20,945 nucleotides of DNA from Lentisphaeraceae bacterium (GTDB lineage: Bacteria > Verrucomicrobiota > Kiritimatiellia > RFP12 > UBA1067): contig SFPL01000067.1 in the NCBI GenBank assembly GCA_004551905.1, positions 1-20,945 on the forward strand, in the 5' to 3' direction. The notes under the pieces were generated by a model. It was given only the letters and a program-made list of their open reading frames with translations, did no database searches and was not told the origin of the DNA. The translations under genes were made by a program, and so were the position numbers. Each line of letters begins with the position of its first letter. Position 1 is the stretch's first letter. Of this stretch, positions 1 to 6,942 are shown one piece after another.

Positions 1-9
1 ACACAGTTT

Positions 10-101
10 GGTAGGGATCGCACTCCGGGCGATCCGCAACGATTTCACAACGTAAATTCGTTGGTTTGGCGTTGCGGCGCGGCCGGAGTCCGCGCCCTAC
101 C
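10..101. repeat. REP-type inverted doublet (BIME-like)
   Basis: Two 32-nt copies of one element face each other around a centre at 55.5. Copy A (10-41, + strand) reads GGTAG, stem GGATCGC, loop ACTCCGG, stem GCGATCC, tail GCAACG. Copy B (70-101, - strand) has the same GGTAG, loop and tail, but its stem is GGCGCGG/CCGCGCC. The stems differ while base pairing is kept, so the hairpin itself is conserved. A small CAACG/CGTTG hairpin (48-52/59-63) sits at the exact centre. A GTAG just 5' of a stem-loop is the hallmark of REP sequences mobilised by RAYT (TnpA-REP) transposases (family knowledge). No RAYT gene is in the window. Confidence 0.8.
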
Positions 102-113
102 GGTTTTGACCGC

Positions 114-1574
114 TCACGACATTTCATTGCCGGAGCAATAGTTAGGCAGACCAAGCAACTCACAGGCGGAGATTATACGGCCAAAATACCCATCGGCAGG
201 CACACGCTTCGACAGATGCCCGTCGTAGACCAGCACGGGAATGACGGATACGCCGTGCATCGCTTTCAACTTCGAGACCTTCTCCTCAACTTCCGCAACA
301 ACCCATTCTCCAACAGACTCCCTGCGCTTGATTTCCACTACATACAGCATCCGCCGCGTCTGAACAAGGAGATCAATCTGACATCCCGCCGATCGCGTCG
401 TGGGATTCTGCACGTATGGAGCTGCCGACAGAATCAATGTCTGGTCAAGCCCGATGCACCGCACAATATCCCTGAGATTGTTGTATATGAGGCACTCGAA
501 CTGTAGCCCGAGCATCGTCTTCCACCCAGGAAGCTGCTCAAGCGAAACGAACGTAAACGTACCCCTTTTGATCAGGTCGCGATTAGGTTCAATGAACCTG
601 AGATAAAAACGCGTGTAGTTGTCGGAAATACGATAGCGAACCACGTTCGACCTTTTCCCGGTGCCTGGATTCAGTCCCGTGTCCTTTGCCACAAACCCAG
701 CCGTCTCCAACTCTGCAAGCCAGGAAGAAAGATGTCCGTTGTTCTCCAGCCCAAGCGCCTCGGCGACTTCGGTCGGCGTCTTCATGCCTTCCCCAAGCGC
801 GACAAGAATGCGCTTCTTGAGGCCAAGGTTCACATCAAGCGCATCGTTGAATATCTCGTCGAATTCGTCAACCAGCAATGCTCCGGCAGTGAAGCACAGC
901 CGCTTGACGTTTTCATCGGCCGACATTGCCGGATCTATGTTCTCCAGATACTTTGGAACACCGCCTGTGACGGACATGACATCTATCATGTCAGTACAGG
1001 ACACACGGCATCCACCTCTCTTCCAGAATGCCGCACACTCGCGCATGGAAAGCTCAGGCACGAGGAGGTTAAGCGAAGGTCTGCCGACAAAGCCCTTGCT
1101 TTTGAGAATCTTCTTGTCGATCCAGCTCGATACGGATCCGCAGAGAACCATAATCAGCTTCGGACACTTGGAAAACCTGTTGTCCCACGCATATTTCAGT
1201 TCGCCCGGAAAGGCAACGTCGTATTTTCCCATCCACGATATCTCGTCAATAAGGAGCACGGTCTTTTCGCGTGGGTTCAACACCTTTGACAAGCGGGCAA
1301 ACGCCGCAAACCAACTATCGGGAGTCGAATCCTCGCACCCCGTCAGCTCTGCAAGTTGTCGAGCGAACGCCTTAAGCTGTGTTTCATTATTCACGCCCGG
1401 CTGAGGCTCGACACCTTCAATCTTAATGAACCTAACATGACTTCTGCGAGCAAACTCTTCAATGAGCGTAGATTTGCCGATTCTACGACGCCCGCGGCAT
1501 GTGACCAGCGACGCCACAGGCTTACGCCAAAGTGTTTTCAACTGTTCCAGTTGTTCTTCTCTGCCAACAAACAT
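114..1574 (-). CDS. AAA+ ATPase with C-terminal PD-(D/E)XK-like domain (archaeal-ATPase / DUF234 type)
   Basis: A 486-residue protein. The N-terminus MFVGREEQLEQL is typical of this STAND-like ATPase group. Walker A is GRRRIGKST (28-36) and Walker B is VLLIDE (106-111). A winged-helix-like middle follows. The last ~90 residues hold D401 (QIDLL) and E414-x-K416 (VVEIKRR), the metal-binding pattern of PD-(D/E)XK nuclease folds. Such proteins are common, often multi-copy, in gut bacteria and archaea, and their role is unsettled; I infer none. It stands alone: its stop lies 12 nt from a REP doublet and its promoter has two palindromes. Its DNA is clearly lower in G+C than every other gene here, which suggests recent acquisition. 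The start has a weak upstream GGAACG. Confidence 0.88.
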   Translation of the reverse strand: MFVGREEQLEQLKTLWRKPVASLVTCRGRRRIGKSTLIEEFARRSHVRFIKIEGVEPQPGVNNETQLKAFARQLAELTGCEDSTPDSWFAAFARLSKVLNPREKTVLLIDEISWMGKYDVAFPGELKYAWDNRFSKCPKLIMVLCGSVSSWIDKKILKSKGFVGRPSLNLLVPELSMRECAAFWKRGGCRVSCTDMIDVMSVTGGVPKYLENIDPAMSADENVKRLCFTAGALLVDEFDEIFNDALDVNLGLKKRILVALGEGMKTPTEVAEALGLENNGHLSSWLAELETAGFVAKDTGLNPGTGKRSNVVRYRISDNYTRFYLRFIEPNRDLIKRGTFTFVSLEQLPGWKTMLGLQFECLIYNNLRDIVRCIGLDQTLILSAAPYVQNPTTRSAGCQIDLLVQTRRMLYVVEIKRRESVGEWVVAEVEEKVSKLKAMHGVSVIPVLVYDGHLSKRVPADGYFGRIISACELLGLPNYCSGNEMS

Positions 1575-1609
1575 ACCAACGTTCCTTTTTCGTTATTTGA
1601 ACGAACTAT

Positions 1610-1643
1610 GCGAATAATATCATATTATTGACATATCTGTCAA
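1610..1643 (-). promoter_or_regulatory. Promoter of the AAA+ ATPase, with two palindromes
   Basis: On the minus strand a -35 TTGACA (1638-1643) and a -10 TATTAT (1614-1619) are 18 nt apart, with TG one base before the -10 and TCGC after it. Two inverted repeats overlap these boxes: TTGACA-TATC-TGTCAA (1628-1643) and AATAATAT-C-ATATTATT (1613-1629). Both are perfect. Their position on the -35 and -10 suggests an operator, possibly autoregulatory (inference). It is the only promoter in the window with a recognisable consensus -35. Confidence 0.65.
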
Positions 1644-1652
1644 CCACCACCT

Positions 1653-1687
1653 GGGCGAAAAATCTGCATTATGCATATTCTTCGCCC
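1653..1687. repeat. Hairpin, GGGCGAA/TTCGCCC
   Basis: GGGCGAA (1653-1659) pairs with TTCGCCC (1681-1687). The loop holds a second inverted repeat, TGCAT-T-ATGCA. It lies just upstream of the ATPase promoter and has no U-tract on either strand, so it is not a convincing terminator. Confidence 0.4.
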
Positions 1688-1836
1688 GAACTGGCATGTT
1701 GCCGCTCCGCACCTGTCTCACCGCCCGCGGATCGGCTTCGCCTCGGGGGATATGCGCCGATTTCACCGCCCGCCCCAAAGCAGCCGCTTCGCGGGGTCTG
1801 TCCCCCTACAGATTAAGCGCGTATGGTGTGGTTCAT
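1688..1836. repeat. Repeat-rich, gene-less stretch with a REP-like hairpin
   Basis: No credible coding sequence. On the minus strand GTAG (1806-1809) is followed at once by GGGG-ACAGA-CCCC (1793-1805), the same GTAG-plus-stem-loop layout as the elements at 10-101 but with a different loop. Further along are CCGC-TTC-GCGG, ATCGGC...GCCGAT, and two copies of GGGCGGTGA. This looks like remains of a non-autonomous repeat (inference). The window's last bases, GGGGACA, match the start of the same GGGGACAGACCCC hairpin. Confidence 0.4.
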
Positions 1837-1876
1837 TCTCACTGGCGTGTATTATATCATATCCGCCGCAGTGAGA
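1837..1876 (-). promoter_or_regulatory. Orphan promoter inside an inverted repeat
   Basis: On the minus strand TATGATATAATACAC (1847-1861) is a perfect copy of the motif that starts the other transcription units. It is framed by TCTCACTG (1837-1844) and CAGTGAGA (1869-1876), whose centre falls on the -10 region, which looks like an operator. The only reading frame just downstream is seven codons (ATG at 1836, stop ending at 1813) with no Shine-Dalgarno sequence, followed by repeats. It may be the promoter of a gene that was lost, or may make a small RNA. Confidence 0.5.
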
Positions 1877-1929
1877 TTACGGTGCGGACGAAATCCAATC
1901 CCCCGCGCAAGGTGCGGTTTGAGCCAATG

Positions 1930-1948
1930 TTCACGCGGGTCGCGTGAA
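1930..1948. repeat. Perfect 8-bp hairpin TTCACGCG/CGCGTGAA
   Basis: TTCACGCG-GGT-CGCGTGAA, followed on the + strand by a run of A. For transcripts leaving the Minf_1886 gene (minus strand) the T-run lies before the hairpin rather than after it, so this is not a standard intrinsic terminator. The rest of 1877-2016 shows a 12-bp GC palindrome at 1987-1998 and nothing else I can name. Confidence 0.35.
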
Positions 1949-2016
1949 AAAACCGCCATATCTGGTACTGGTCGCCGGGATGCGGGCGCGGCGCCGCGGG
2001 GGCCGCTCGCCGATGC

Positions 2017-2376
2017 TCACGTCTGGTACGGGCCGAGAAAGGCCTCCTTGAAGTCGTAGCCGCCGACGAACGCCTCGGGCGTGTCGCCGTCCTCGCGCGA
2101 TATCCGGCGCCCATCGGCGAGGTTGAACATCATCTCGCCGATGTCCTCGGTGCAATTCACCCCCCACTCCGTCAGCACCGTGTAGGCGAGCGGACCGTAC
2201 TGGTCGAGCGCGGTCTCGCGGAACTCCTCGAGCACGTCCTCGCCGGTGGTGTGGGCACCGTCCTTGGTGAGCGCGTGCACCACGTCCATCAGGAGCGCAT
2301 ACGCCCGCGCGTTGTAGCGCTGGTCCTTGGCGACGATGTCGTCGAAGGTGTCGGACGTGAAATCGATTTCCTCCAT
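2017..2376 (-). CDS. Minf_1886 family protein (Planctomycetes/Verrucomicrobia-type conserved hypothetical)
   Basis: A 119-residue soluble protein with no signal peptide or membrane segment. It fits the Minf_1886 family (known from TIGRFAM as a Planctomycetes-Verrucomicrobia conserved hypothetical): KDQRYNARAYALLMDVVHAL near the start, then HTTGEDVLEEFRETALDQYG, then LAYTVLTEWGVN, TEDIGEMMFNLADG, and a GYDFKEAF tail. The function is unknown. Longer readings in the same frame run into the upstream gene; the ATG at 2376 has GGAGG at good spacing and lies 17 nt after the GH127 stop, so it is the last gene of the thrS operon. The family is the best taxonomic marker in the window. Confidence 0.87.
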   Translation of the reverse strand: MEEIDFTSDTFDDIVAKDQRYNARAYALLMDVVHALTKDGAHTTGEDVLEEFRETALDQYGPLAYTVLTEWGVNCTEDIGEMMFNLADGRRISREDGDTPEAFVGGYDFKEAFLGPYQT

Positions 2377-2393
2377 TGTTCGCCTCCGCTTTC

Positions 2394-4325
2394 CTAAAAC
2401 CAGATCGAGAACGCCGACGCCGGGTCGTTCGCGTCGTGCGCCTGCAGGTCGGTCACCCTGACCGAGAACGCGTCCTTCCCCTCGCCGAATGTCGCCGTCC
2501 AGGTGCCGCAGCTGCGGAACGGACACCGGCCGAGGAGCGGTCTCAGCGACACCTTCTCGCCGACGCGCACCCGCCGCGGCGGATTCAGGCACTCCTCGCG
2601 GCTCGCGTCGAAGCGCGTGGACTTCGCCAGCAGGAACGGACCGTATGTCAAGTACACCCCGCCCTCGCGCCGCGCGAGACCGGCCATCTCCGGCGTCTCC
2701 TTCACCTGCTCGAAAAGCGCCGCGCGCGGGTCCGCGCCCTCGCGCGTGCGCCACTCGTGCAGCGCGACGCACGGACGGTATGTCGCCGTGAACGAAGTCG
2801 CGCCCGCTCCCGCCTCGGCTTCCACCCAGCCGTTCGTCGCCGCGCGGCCGTCGACGCTGAAATCCTCCGCCCACGGCGGTGCGCGGAACCTGACTCGGCA
2901 CGGTTCGCGGCTCTCGACCGCGACGCGCAGCCGTCCGGCGAGCAGGTCGTTGGCCAGCACCCGGTAGCGCGCGCCGCCGCCGAGCGCGTAGTCGCCGCGG
3001 AAGTAGAGCAGCGCGAGGACGGTTCCGTTCGTCGCCGTCGCTGCGGCGCTTTCGTAGAGGTCGAGCGGGACGCGCGGCGCGTTGTCCACGCAGCACTGGT
3101 GGAACTTCATCCCCACCTGGTGCGGCGCGGCGAACTGCCGCGTGCCGTGCGAGCGCGTCGCGTGGCAGGCCCAGGTGCCGTCATTGAAAATCGCCGGCAG
3201 AAAGCCGTTGAGGTACGCGTTCTCGATCCTGTCGATGCACCGCGCGTCGCCAGTGGCGAGGAAGAGCGCGTGGTTGAGCCGCATCCAGTGGATGACGTCG
3301 CAGACCTCGGTGGTGGCGTTGGGGCACTCCCGCGCCGCCGAGAAATGGTCGAAGTAGCCGACCGACCCGAACGGATTCCCCTCGTATTTCTCCGCAAGGT
3401 CAGCGAAGCTGCGCACCGCCTCCACGAGCCGCCGCTCGCCGGTCGCGTCCGCGTAGTCGAGGAGCCCCTCGTAGCAGCTCATCATCTCGTAGGCCTTCGC
3501 CCACCAGCCGGGGTTGGGGTACCACTCGCTCACCGGCCTGCCGGAAAGCGCCTTGGCGACCAGGGCCGACATCGAACCGTCGTTGCGCTCCCACACCGCC
3601 ACGATGGAGCGCGCGTAGTCGAGGTACTTCCTGTCGCCGGTGCGGCGATAGAGCGACATCAGCGGCTTCAGGACGCTCATCGAGGGGATGCCGGCGAAAT
3701 ATCCGGTCTGCTCGATCTTCACCTTCCCCTTCTCCATCTGGCCGATCCAGTGGTCCATCAGCCGGCGCGCCGAGCCGAGCAGCTTCTCCGCCGCGCCGGG
3801 GACGCGCCGGGCGAGCTCGGGATCGGTCTCGGCCAGGCGCGAGGCTTCGAGGATGGCCCAAAGCGTGTACTTGCGGCTCCAGAGGTTCCAGCAGAATCGC
3901 TCCGAACCGTCGGGGTTGGGGCCAATCGCGTTCTCGTCGGAGTAGGAGCAGATGTAGCCGTCGGGGCGCTGGAACTCGTCGACGAACGCCACGGCCTTCC
4001 GAACGATCCACTCGCCGAGGCCGCGGTCGCGGCGGAGCGTCGCGGTCGCCACCGCCCCCAGCACCGTCTTGCCCCAGTACTCGCCCTGCCAGGAGCCGTT
4101 GTCGTCGTAGTGGGTGCGGAAGGCGTTGACGGCCTCGTCGTAATACTCGCCCTTCGCCCGCTCGGAGAGGACGCGCTCCTGGACGAAGCGCTCGAGCTTG
4201 TAGTCGCCGTACGGCGCAAAGGAAGAGCCCGCGTCGACGAGCGGACCCTGGAAAGGCGACGCCGCCAGCGCCGCCGCAGGCAGCGCGGCGAGGACGACAA
4301 GCCCGACGGCGCCGCGCAGGGTCAA
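2394..4325 (-). CDS. Secreted GH127-type glycosidase (beta-L-arabinofuranosidase-like, DUF1680)
   Basis: A 643-residue protein if it starts at TTG 4325. That start overlaps the thrS stop (TTGA), has GGGGAG upstream, and gives a clean signal peptide (MTLRGAVGLVVLAALPAAALA), so it should act outside the cytoplasm. An alpha/alpha-barrel-like region is followed by a C-terminal beta-rich part. In the GH127 enzyme HypBA1 zinc is held by Glu338, Cys340, Cys417 and Cys418, with Cys417 as nucleophile (family knowledge). Here E340-V-C342 (TEVCDV) and C411-C412 (QCCVDN) sit at nearly the same positions. I could not place the acid/base Glu with confidence. The likely substrate is terminal L-arabinofuranose on plant glycans, but the exact linkage is inference. 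It is odd to find it translationally coupled to thrS. Confidence 0.85.
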   Translation of the reverse strand: MTLRGAVGLVVLAALPAAALAASPFQGPLVDAGSSFAPYGDYKLERFVQERVLSERAKGEYYDEAVNAFRTHYDDNGSWQGEYWGKTVLGAVATATLRRDRGLGEWIVRKAVAFVDEFQRPDGYICSYSDENAIGPNPDGSERFCWNLWSRKYTLWAILEASRLAETDPELARRVPGAAEKLLGSARRLMDHWIGQMEKGKVKIEQTGYFAGIPSMSVLKPLMSLYRRTGDRKYLDYARSIVAVWERNDGSMSALVAKALSGRPVSEWYPNPGWWAKAYEMMSCYEGLLDYADATGERRLVEAVRSFADLAEKYEGNPFGSVGYFDHFSAARECPNATTEVCDVIHWMRLNHALFLATGDARCIDRIENAYLNGFLPAIFNDGTWACHATRSHGTRQFAAPHQVGMKFHQCCVDNAPRVPLDLYESAAATATNGTVLALLYFRGDYALGGGARYRVLANDLLAGRLRVAVESREPCRVRFRAPPWAEDFSVDGRAATNGWVEAEAGAGATSFTATYRPCVALHEWRTREGADPRAALFEQVKETPEMAGLARREGGVYLTYGPFLLAKSTRFDASREECLNPPRRVRVGEKVSLRPLLGRCPFRSCGTWTATFGEGKDAFSVRVTDLQAHDANDPASAFSIWF

Positions 4326-6040
4326 GCCTTCAGCTCCCCGGTCAGCCGGTCGACAAACGCGTCGAGCGCCATCGCGCCGAGGTCGCCGTCCGCGCGGCTG
4401 CGCGCCGACACCTGCCCGGCGGCCTCGTCGCGCGGACCGACCACGAGCTGGTACGGCACCTTCTCGACCGTCGCAAGGCGGATCTTCGCGCCGAGTTTCT
4501 CGGCCGACGAGTCCACCTCGACGCGGAAGCCCGCGTCGGCGAGCGCGGCCGCCACCTTGTTCGCGTAGCCGAGCGCCTTGTCGCTCACCGGCAGCACCCT
4601 CACCTGTTCGGGCGCGAGCCAGAGCGGGAATGCGCCGGCGTAGTGCTCGATGAGGATGCCGATGAAGCGCTCGAGCGAGCCGAGCACGGCGCGGTGGAGC
4701 ATCACCGGATGGTGCTTCTTGCCGTCGGGGCCGATGTACTCGGCGTTGAGGCGCTCCGCGCTCGGCAGCTGGTAGTCGAGCTGGATGGTGCCGCACTGCC
4801 ACTGGCGCGCGAGCGCGTCGACAAGGGTGAACTCGAGCTTGGGCCCGTAGAACGCGCCCTCGCCCGGCTGGATCTCGTAGTCCATGCCGGCCGCCTTGCA
4901 GGCCGACGAGAGCGCGGCCTCGGCGTGCTGCCAGGTGGCCTCGTCGCCGACGTGGTCCTCGGGCATGGTGGAAAGCTTTACGAGCAGGTTCCTGTCGAAG
5001 CCGAAGTCGGAGTAGACGTCCTTCAGGAGGCGGCAGAACTTCGCCACCTCCGCCTCGATCTGGTCCTCGGTGCAGAGGATGTGCGCGTCGTCCTGCACGA
5101 AGCCGCGGACGCGCATGATGCCGTGCAGGGTGCCGCTCGGCTCGTTGCGCGCGCAGTGGCCGAACTCGGCGAGGCGCAGCGGCAGGTCCTTGTAGCTCCG
5201 CGTGCGGCTCTTGAATATCTCGATCGCGCCCGGGCAGTTCATCGGCTTCACCGCGAAGAGGCGCTTCTCGCTCTCGGTGATGAACATGTTCTGCTGGTAG
5301 TGCGCCCAGTGGCCGCTGCGCTCCCAGAGCGAGCGCGGCATGATCGCCGGAGTGTTGACCTCCTGGTAGCCGTCCTTGACGAGCTTGCGGCGCATGTAGT
5401 CCTGGAGCGTGATGTAGATAGACCACCCGCGCGGATGCCAGAAGATCTGGCCGGGGTCCTCGGGGTCGAGGTGGAAGAGATCCAGCTCCACGCCGAGGCG
5501 CCGGTGGTCGCGCTTCTTCGCCTCCTCGGCGCGCGCGACGATCTCGTCCAGCTCCGCCTGGTCCTTCGCGACGATGCCGTAGATGCGCTGGAGCATCTTG
5601 TTCCTCTCGTCGCCGCGGTAGTAGCTGCCGGCGACGCGGGTGAGCTTGACGACGCCAATCTCGCGCGAGTGCGCGACGTGCGGACCGCGGCACATCTCCA
5701 CGTAGTCGCCGACGGCGTAGGTCGAGATGTCCTCGCCCTCGGGGATGTCGCCGAGGCGCTCGAGCTTGTACTTCTGGCCCGCGAGCATCTTCGCGCACTC
5801 GTCGCGCGAGACCACCTTCCTGACGAACGGCTCGTCGAGCGCGATGAGCCGCGCGATCTCGGCCTCGATCTTCGGGAAATCCTCCGGCGAAAGGCGGTGT
5901 TCGAGGTCGAAGTCGTAGTAGAACCCCTCGTCCGTCGCCGGGCCGATGTCGACCTGCACGTCTTCGAACACATTCTGCACCGCGCGCGCCATCAGGTGCG
6001 CCGCGGAGTGCCGCCTCATCTCAAGTGTAGCTTCTGCCAT
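4322..6040 (-). CDS. thrS: Threonyl-tRNA synthetase lacking the TGS domain
   Basis: Charges tRNA-Thr in the cytoplasm. The 572 residues begin directly with the editing domain: H11-S-A-A-H15 and C117-R-G-P-H121 are the HxxxH and Cys/His editing motifs. The class II core follows, with motif 2 around LRLAEFGHCARNEPSG and the zinc ligands C269 (MNCPG), H320 (DDAHIL) and H449 (MLHRAVLGS). The C-terminal anticodon-binding domain is complete (WLAPEQVRVLPVS onward). The usual enzyme is about 640 residues with an N-terminal TGS domain of ~65 residues; that domain is missing, and no start further upstream is possible because the promoter is only 26 nt away. GGAG lies 6 nt before the ATG. First gene of an operon with GH127 and Minf_1886. 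Confidence 0.96.
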   Translation of the reverse strand: MAEATLEMRRHSAAHLMARAVQNVFEDVQVDIGPATDEGFYYDFDLEHRLSPEDFPKIEAEIARLIALDEPFVRKVVSRDECAKMLAGQKYKLERLGDIPEGEDISTYAVGDYVEMCRGPHVAHSREIGVVKLTRVAGSYYRGDERNKMLQRIYGIVAKDQAELDEIVARAEEAKKRDHRRLGVELDLFHLDPEDPGQIFWHPRGWSIYITLQDYMRRKLVKDGYQEVNTPAIMPRSLWERSGHWAHYQQNMFITESEKRLFAVKPMNCPGAIEIFKSRTRSYKDLPLRLAEFGHCARNEPSGTLHGIMRVRGFVQDDAHILCTEDQIEAEVAKFCRLLKDVYSDFGFDRNLLVKLSTMPEDHVGDEATWQHAEAALSSACKAAGMDYEIQPGEGAFYGPKLEFTLVDALARQWQCGTIQLDYQLPSAERLNAEYIGPDGKKHHPVMLHRAVLGSLERFIGILIEHYAGAFPLWLAPEQVRVLPVSDKALGYANKVAAALADAGFRVEVDSSAEKLGAKIRLATVEKVPYQLVVGPRDEAAGQVSARSRADGDLGAMALDAFVDRLTGELKA

Positions 6041-6062
6041 CTCTGCTCCTTGTTGCTTAGAT

Positions 6063-6077
6063 GTGTATTATACCATA
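6063..6077 (-). promoter_or_regulatory. thrS promoter, extended -10
   Basis: Minus strand TATGGTATAATACAC: TATAAT preceded by TGG, with the shared NCRC downstream. It lies 26 nt before the thrS ATG, leaving room for the GGAG ribosome-binding site. No -35 consensus is visible. Confidence 0.75.
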
Positions 6078-6132
6078 TTCGCCCGCCCGCCGTAGCCAGA
6101 CAGGGCGAAGGAGTGCTGCTCGCGGCGGAAGA

Positions 6133-6942
6133 TCAGGGGATGGCGGCGAAGAGCATGGCGAGGGCGTGGCGGACGGCCGCTGCGCGCACTTCGGCACGGC
6201 TGCCGGAGAACACCACCTTCTCGGTGGCGACGCCGGCGGCGGAGGCGAGGCCGAACCACACCAGTCCCACCGGCTTCTCGGCGCTGCCGCCGCCGGGTCC
6301 GGCGATGCCGGTGAGCGAGACGGCGAGGTCGACGCCGTAGAGCCGCCGCGCCCCGGCAGCCATCTCCGCGGCAGTCTCGGGCGACACCGCTCCGTGCCGG
6401 CGCAGGGTCTCGCCGGAGACTCCCAGCACCTTCTCCTTCGCCGCGTTCTCGTAGACCACCGCGCCGCCGGCGAACACCTCGCTCGCGCCGGCGACGCCGG
6501 TGATCGCCGCCGCCACGCCGCCGCCGGTGCAGCTCTCCGCCGTGGCGCACCGAAGCCCCTTCGCCTTCAGCAGCGCCACCAGCCGCTCCGCCGCCGGCGC
6601 GGCGGAAGCGTCCTCCGCAGCAGGGTAGACCGTCCGCGCCGCCGCGACGCCGGGGACGGCGCCGCGCTTGGCCACCGCAACACGCACGCACCCCGTCCCG
6701 ATAGCATCGTAAGCCACCTTCGCCGCGCGCTCGATCATCCTGCACTCCGCCGCCTTCAGCGCCGCGCGTACGCGTTCGGCCGCCGCCGCGTAGTCGACGG
6801 TGTCGGCGAGCGCGTCCGTCTCCGCCGCGCGGTCGGGGATCTCCAGCTCCGCGTCCACGACGAGCGTCTGCTCGCGCTCGCGCTCCTCGGGCAGGTCCCC
6901 GATGACACACTCCACCTCGATGCCCTCGATCCTCAGCGTCAT
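6133..6942 (-). CDS. FolB-CinA fusion: dihydroneopterin aldolase domain plus CinA/PncC NMN amidohydrolase domain
   Basis: 269 residues. Residues 1-~106 are FolB-like, the folate-pathway enzyme that cleaves or epimerises dihydroneopterin: LPEEREREQ with E20, a TVDY segment (Y51), and VAVAKRGAVPG with the catalytic-type K92. Residues ~117-269 are CinA C-terminal/PncC-like (deamidates NMN): ATAESCTGG (133-141), VVYENAAKEKVLGV, and SLTGIAGPGGGSAEKPVGLV. The linker is about ten residues. The start at ATG 6942 overlaps the stop of the upstream gene (ATGA) with a G-run upstream; an ATG five codons earlier is possible but lies deeper in that gene. Last gene of the binding-protein/permease operon. No other folate gene is near. 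Each domain seems complete, so both activities are plausible (inference). Confidence 0.88.
   Translation of the reverse strand: MTLRIEGIEVECVIGDLPEEREREQTLVVDAELEIPDRAAETDALADTVDYAAAAERVRAALKAAECRMIERAAKVAYDAIGTGCVRVAVAKRGAVPGVAAARTVYPAAEDASAAPAAERLVALLKAKGLRCATAESCTGGGVAAAITGVAGASEVFAGGAVVYENAAKEKVLGVSGETLRRHGAVSPETAAEMAAGARRLYGVDLAVSLTGIAGPGGGSAEKPVGLVWFGLASAAGVATEKVVFSGSRAEVRAAAVRHALAMLFAAIP

Noticed and set aside
1930..1952. Hairpin plus A/T run as an intrinsic terminator for the thrS operon
   Set aside because: In the direction of transcription the T-run comes before the hairpin, the wrong order for an intrinsic terminator.
2377..3096. N-terminal extension of the Minf_1886 frame into the GH127 gene
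   Set aside because: The extension is Arg-rich shadow sequence; ATG 2376 has GGAGG at proper spacing and gives the usual family length.
2376..4568. A + strand frame of 730 codons
   Set aside because: Antisense to the GH127 gene; Arg/Ala/Val-rich product with no recognisable domain.
4326..5798. N-terminal extension of the GH127 frame into thrS
   Set aside because: The extension is an Arg-rich shadow of thrS, and the signal peptide starting at 4325 marks the true N-terminus.
4643..6340. A + strand frame of 565 codons
   Set aside because: Antisense to thrS; low-complexity Leu/Val/Asp/Glu-rich product and it crosses the thrS promoter.
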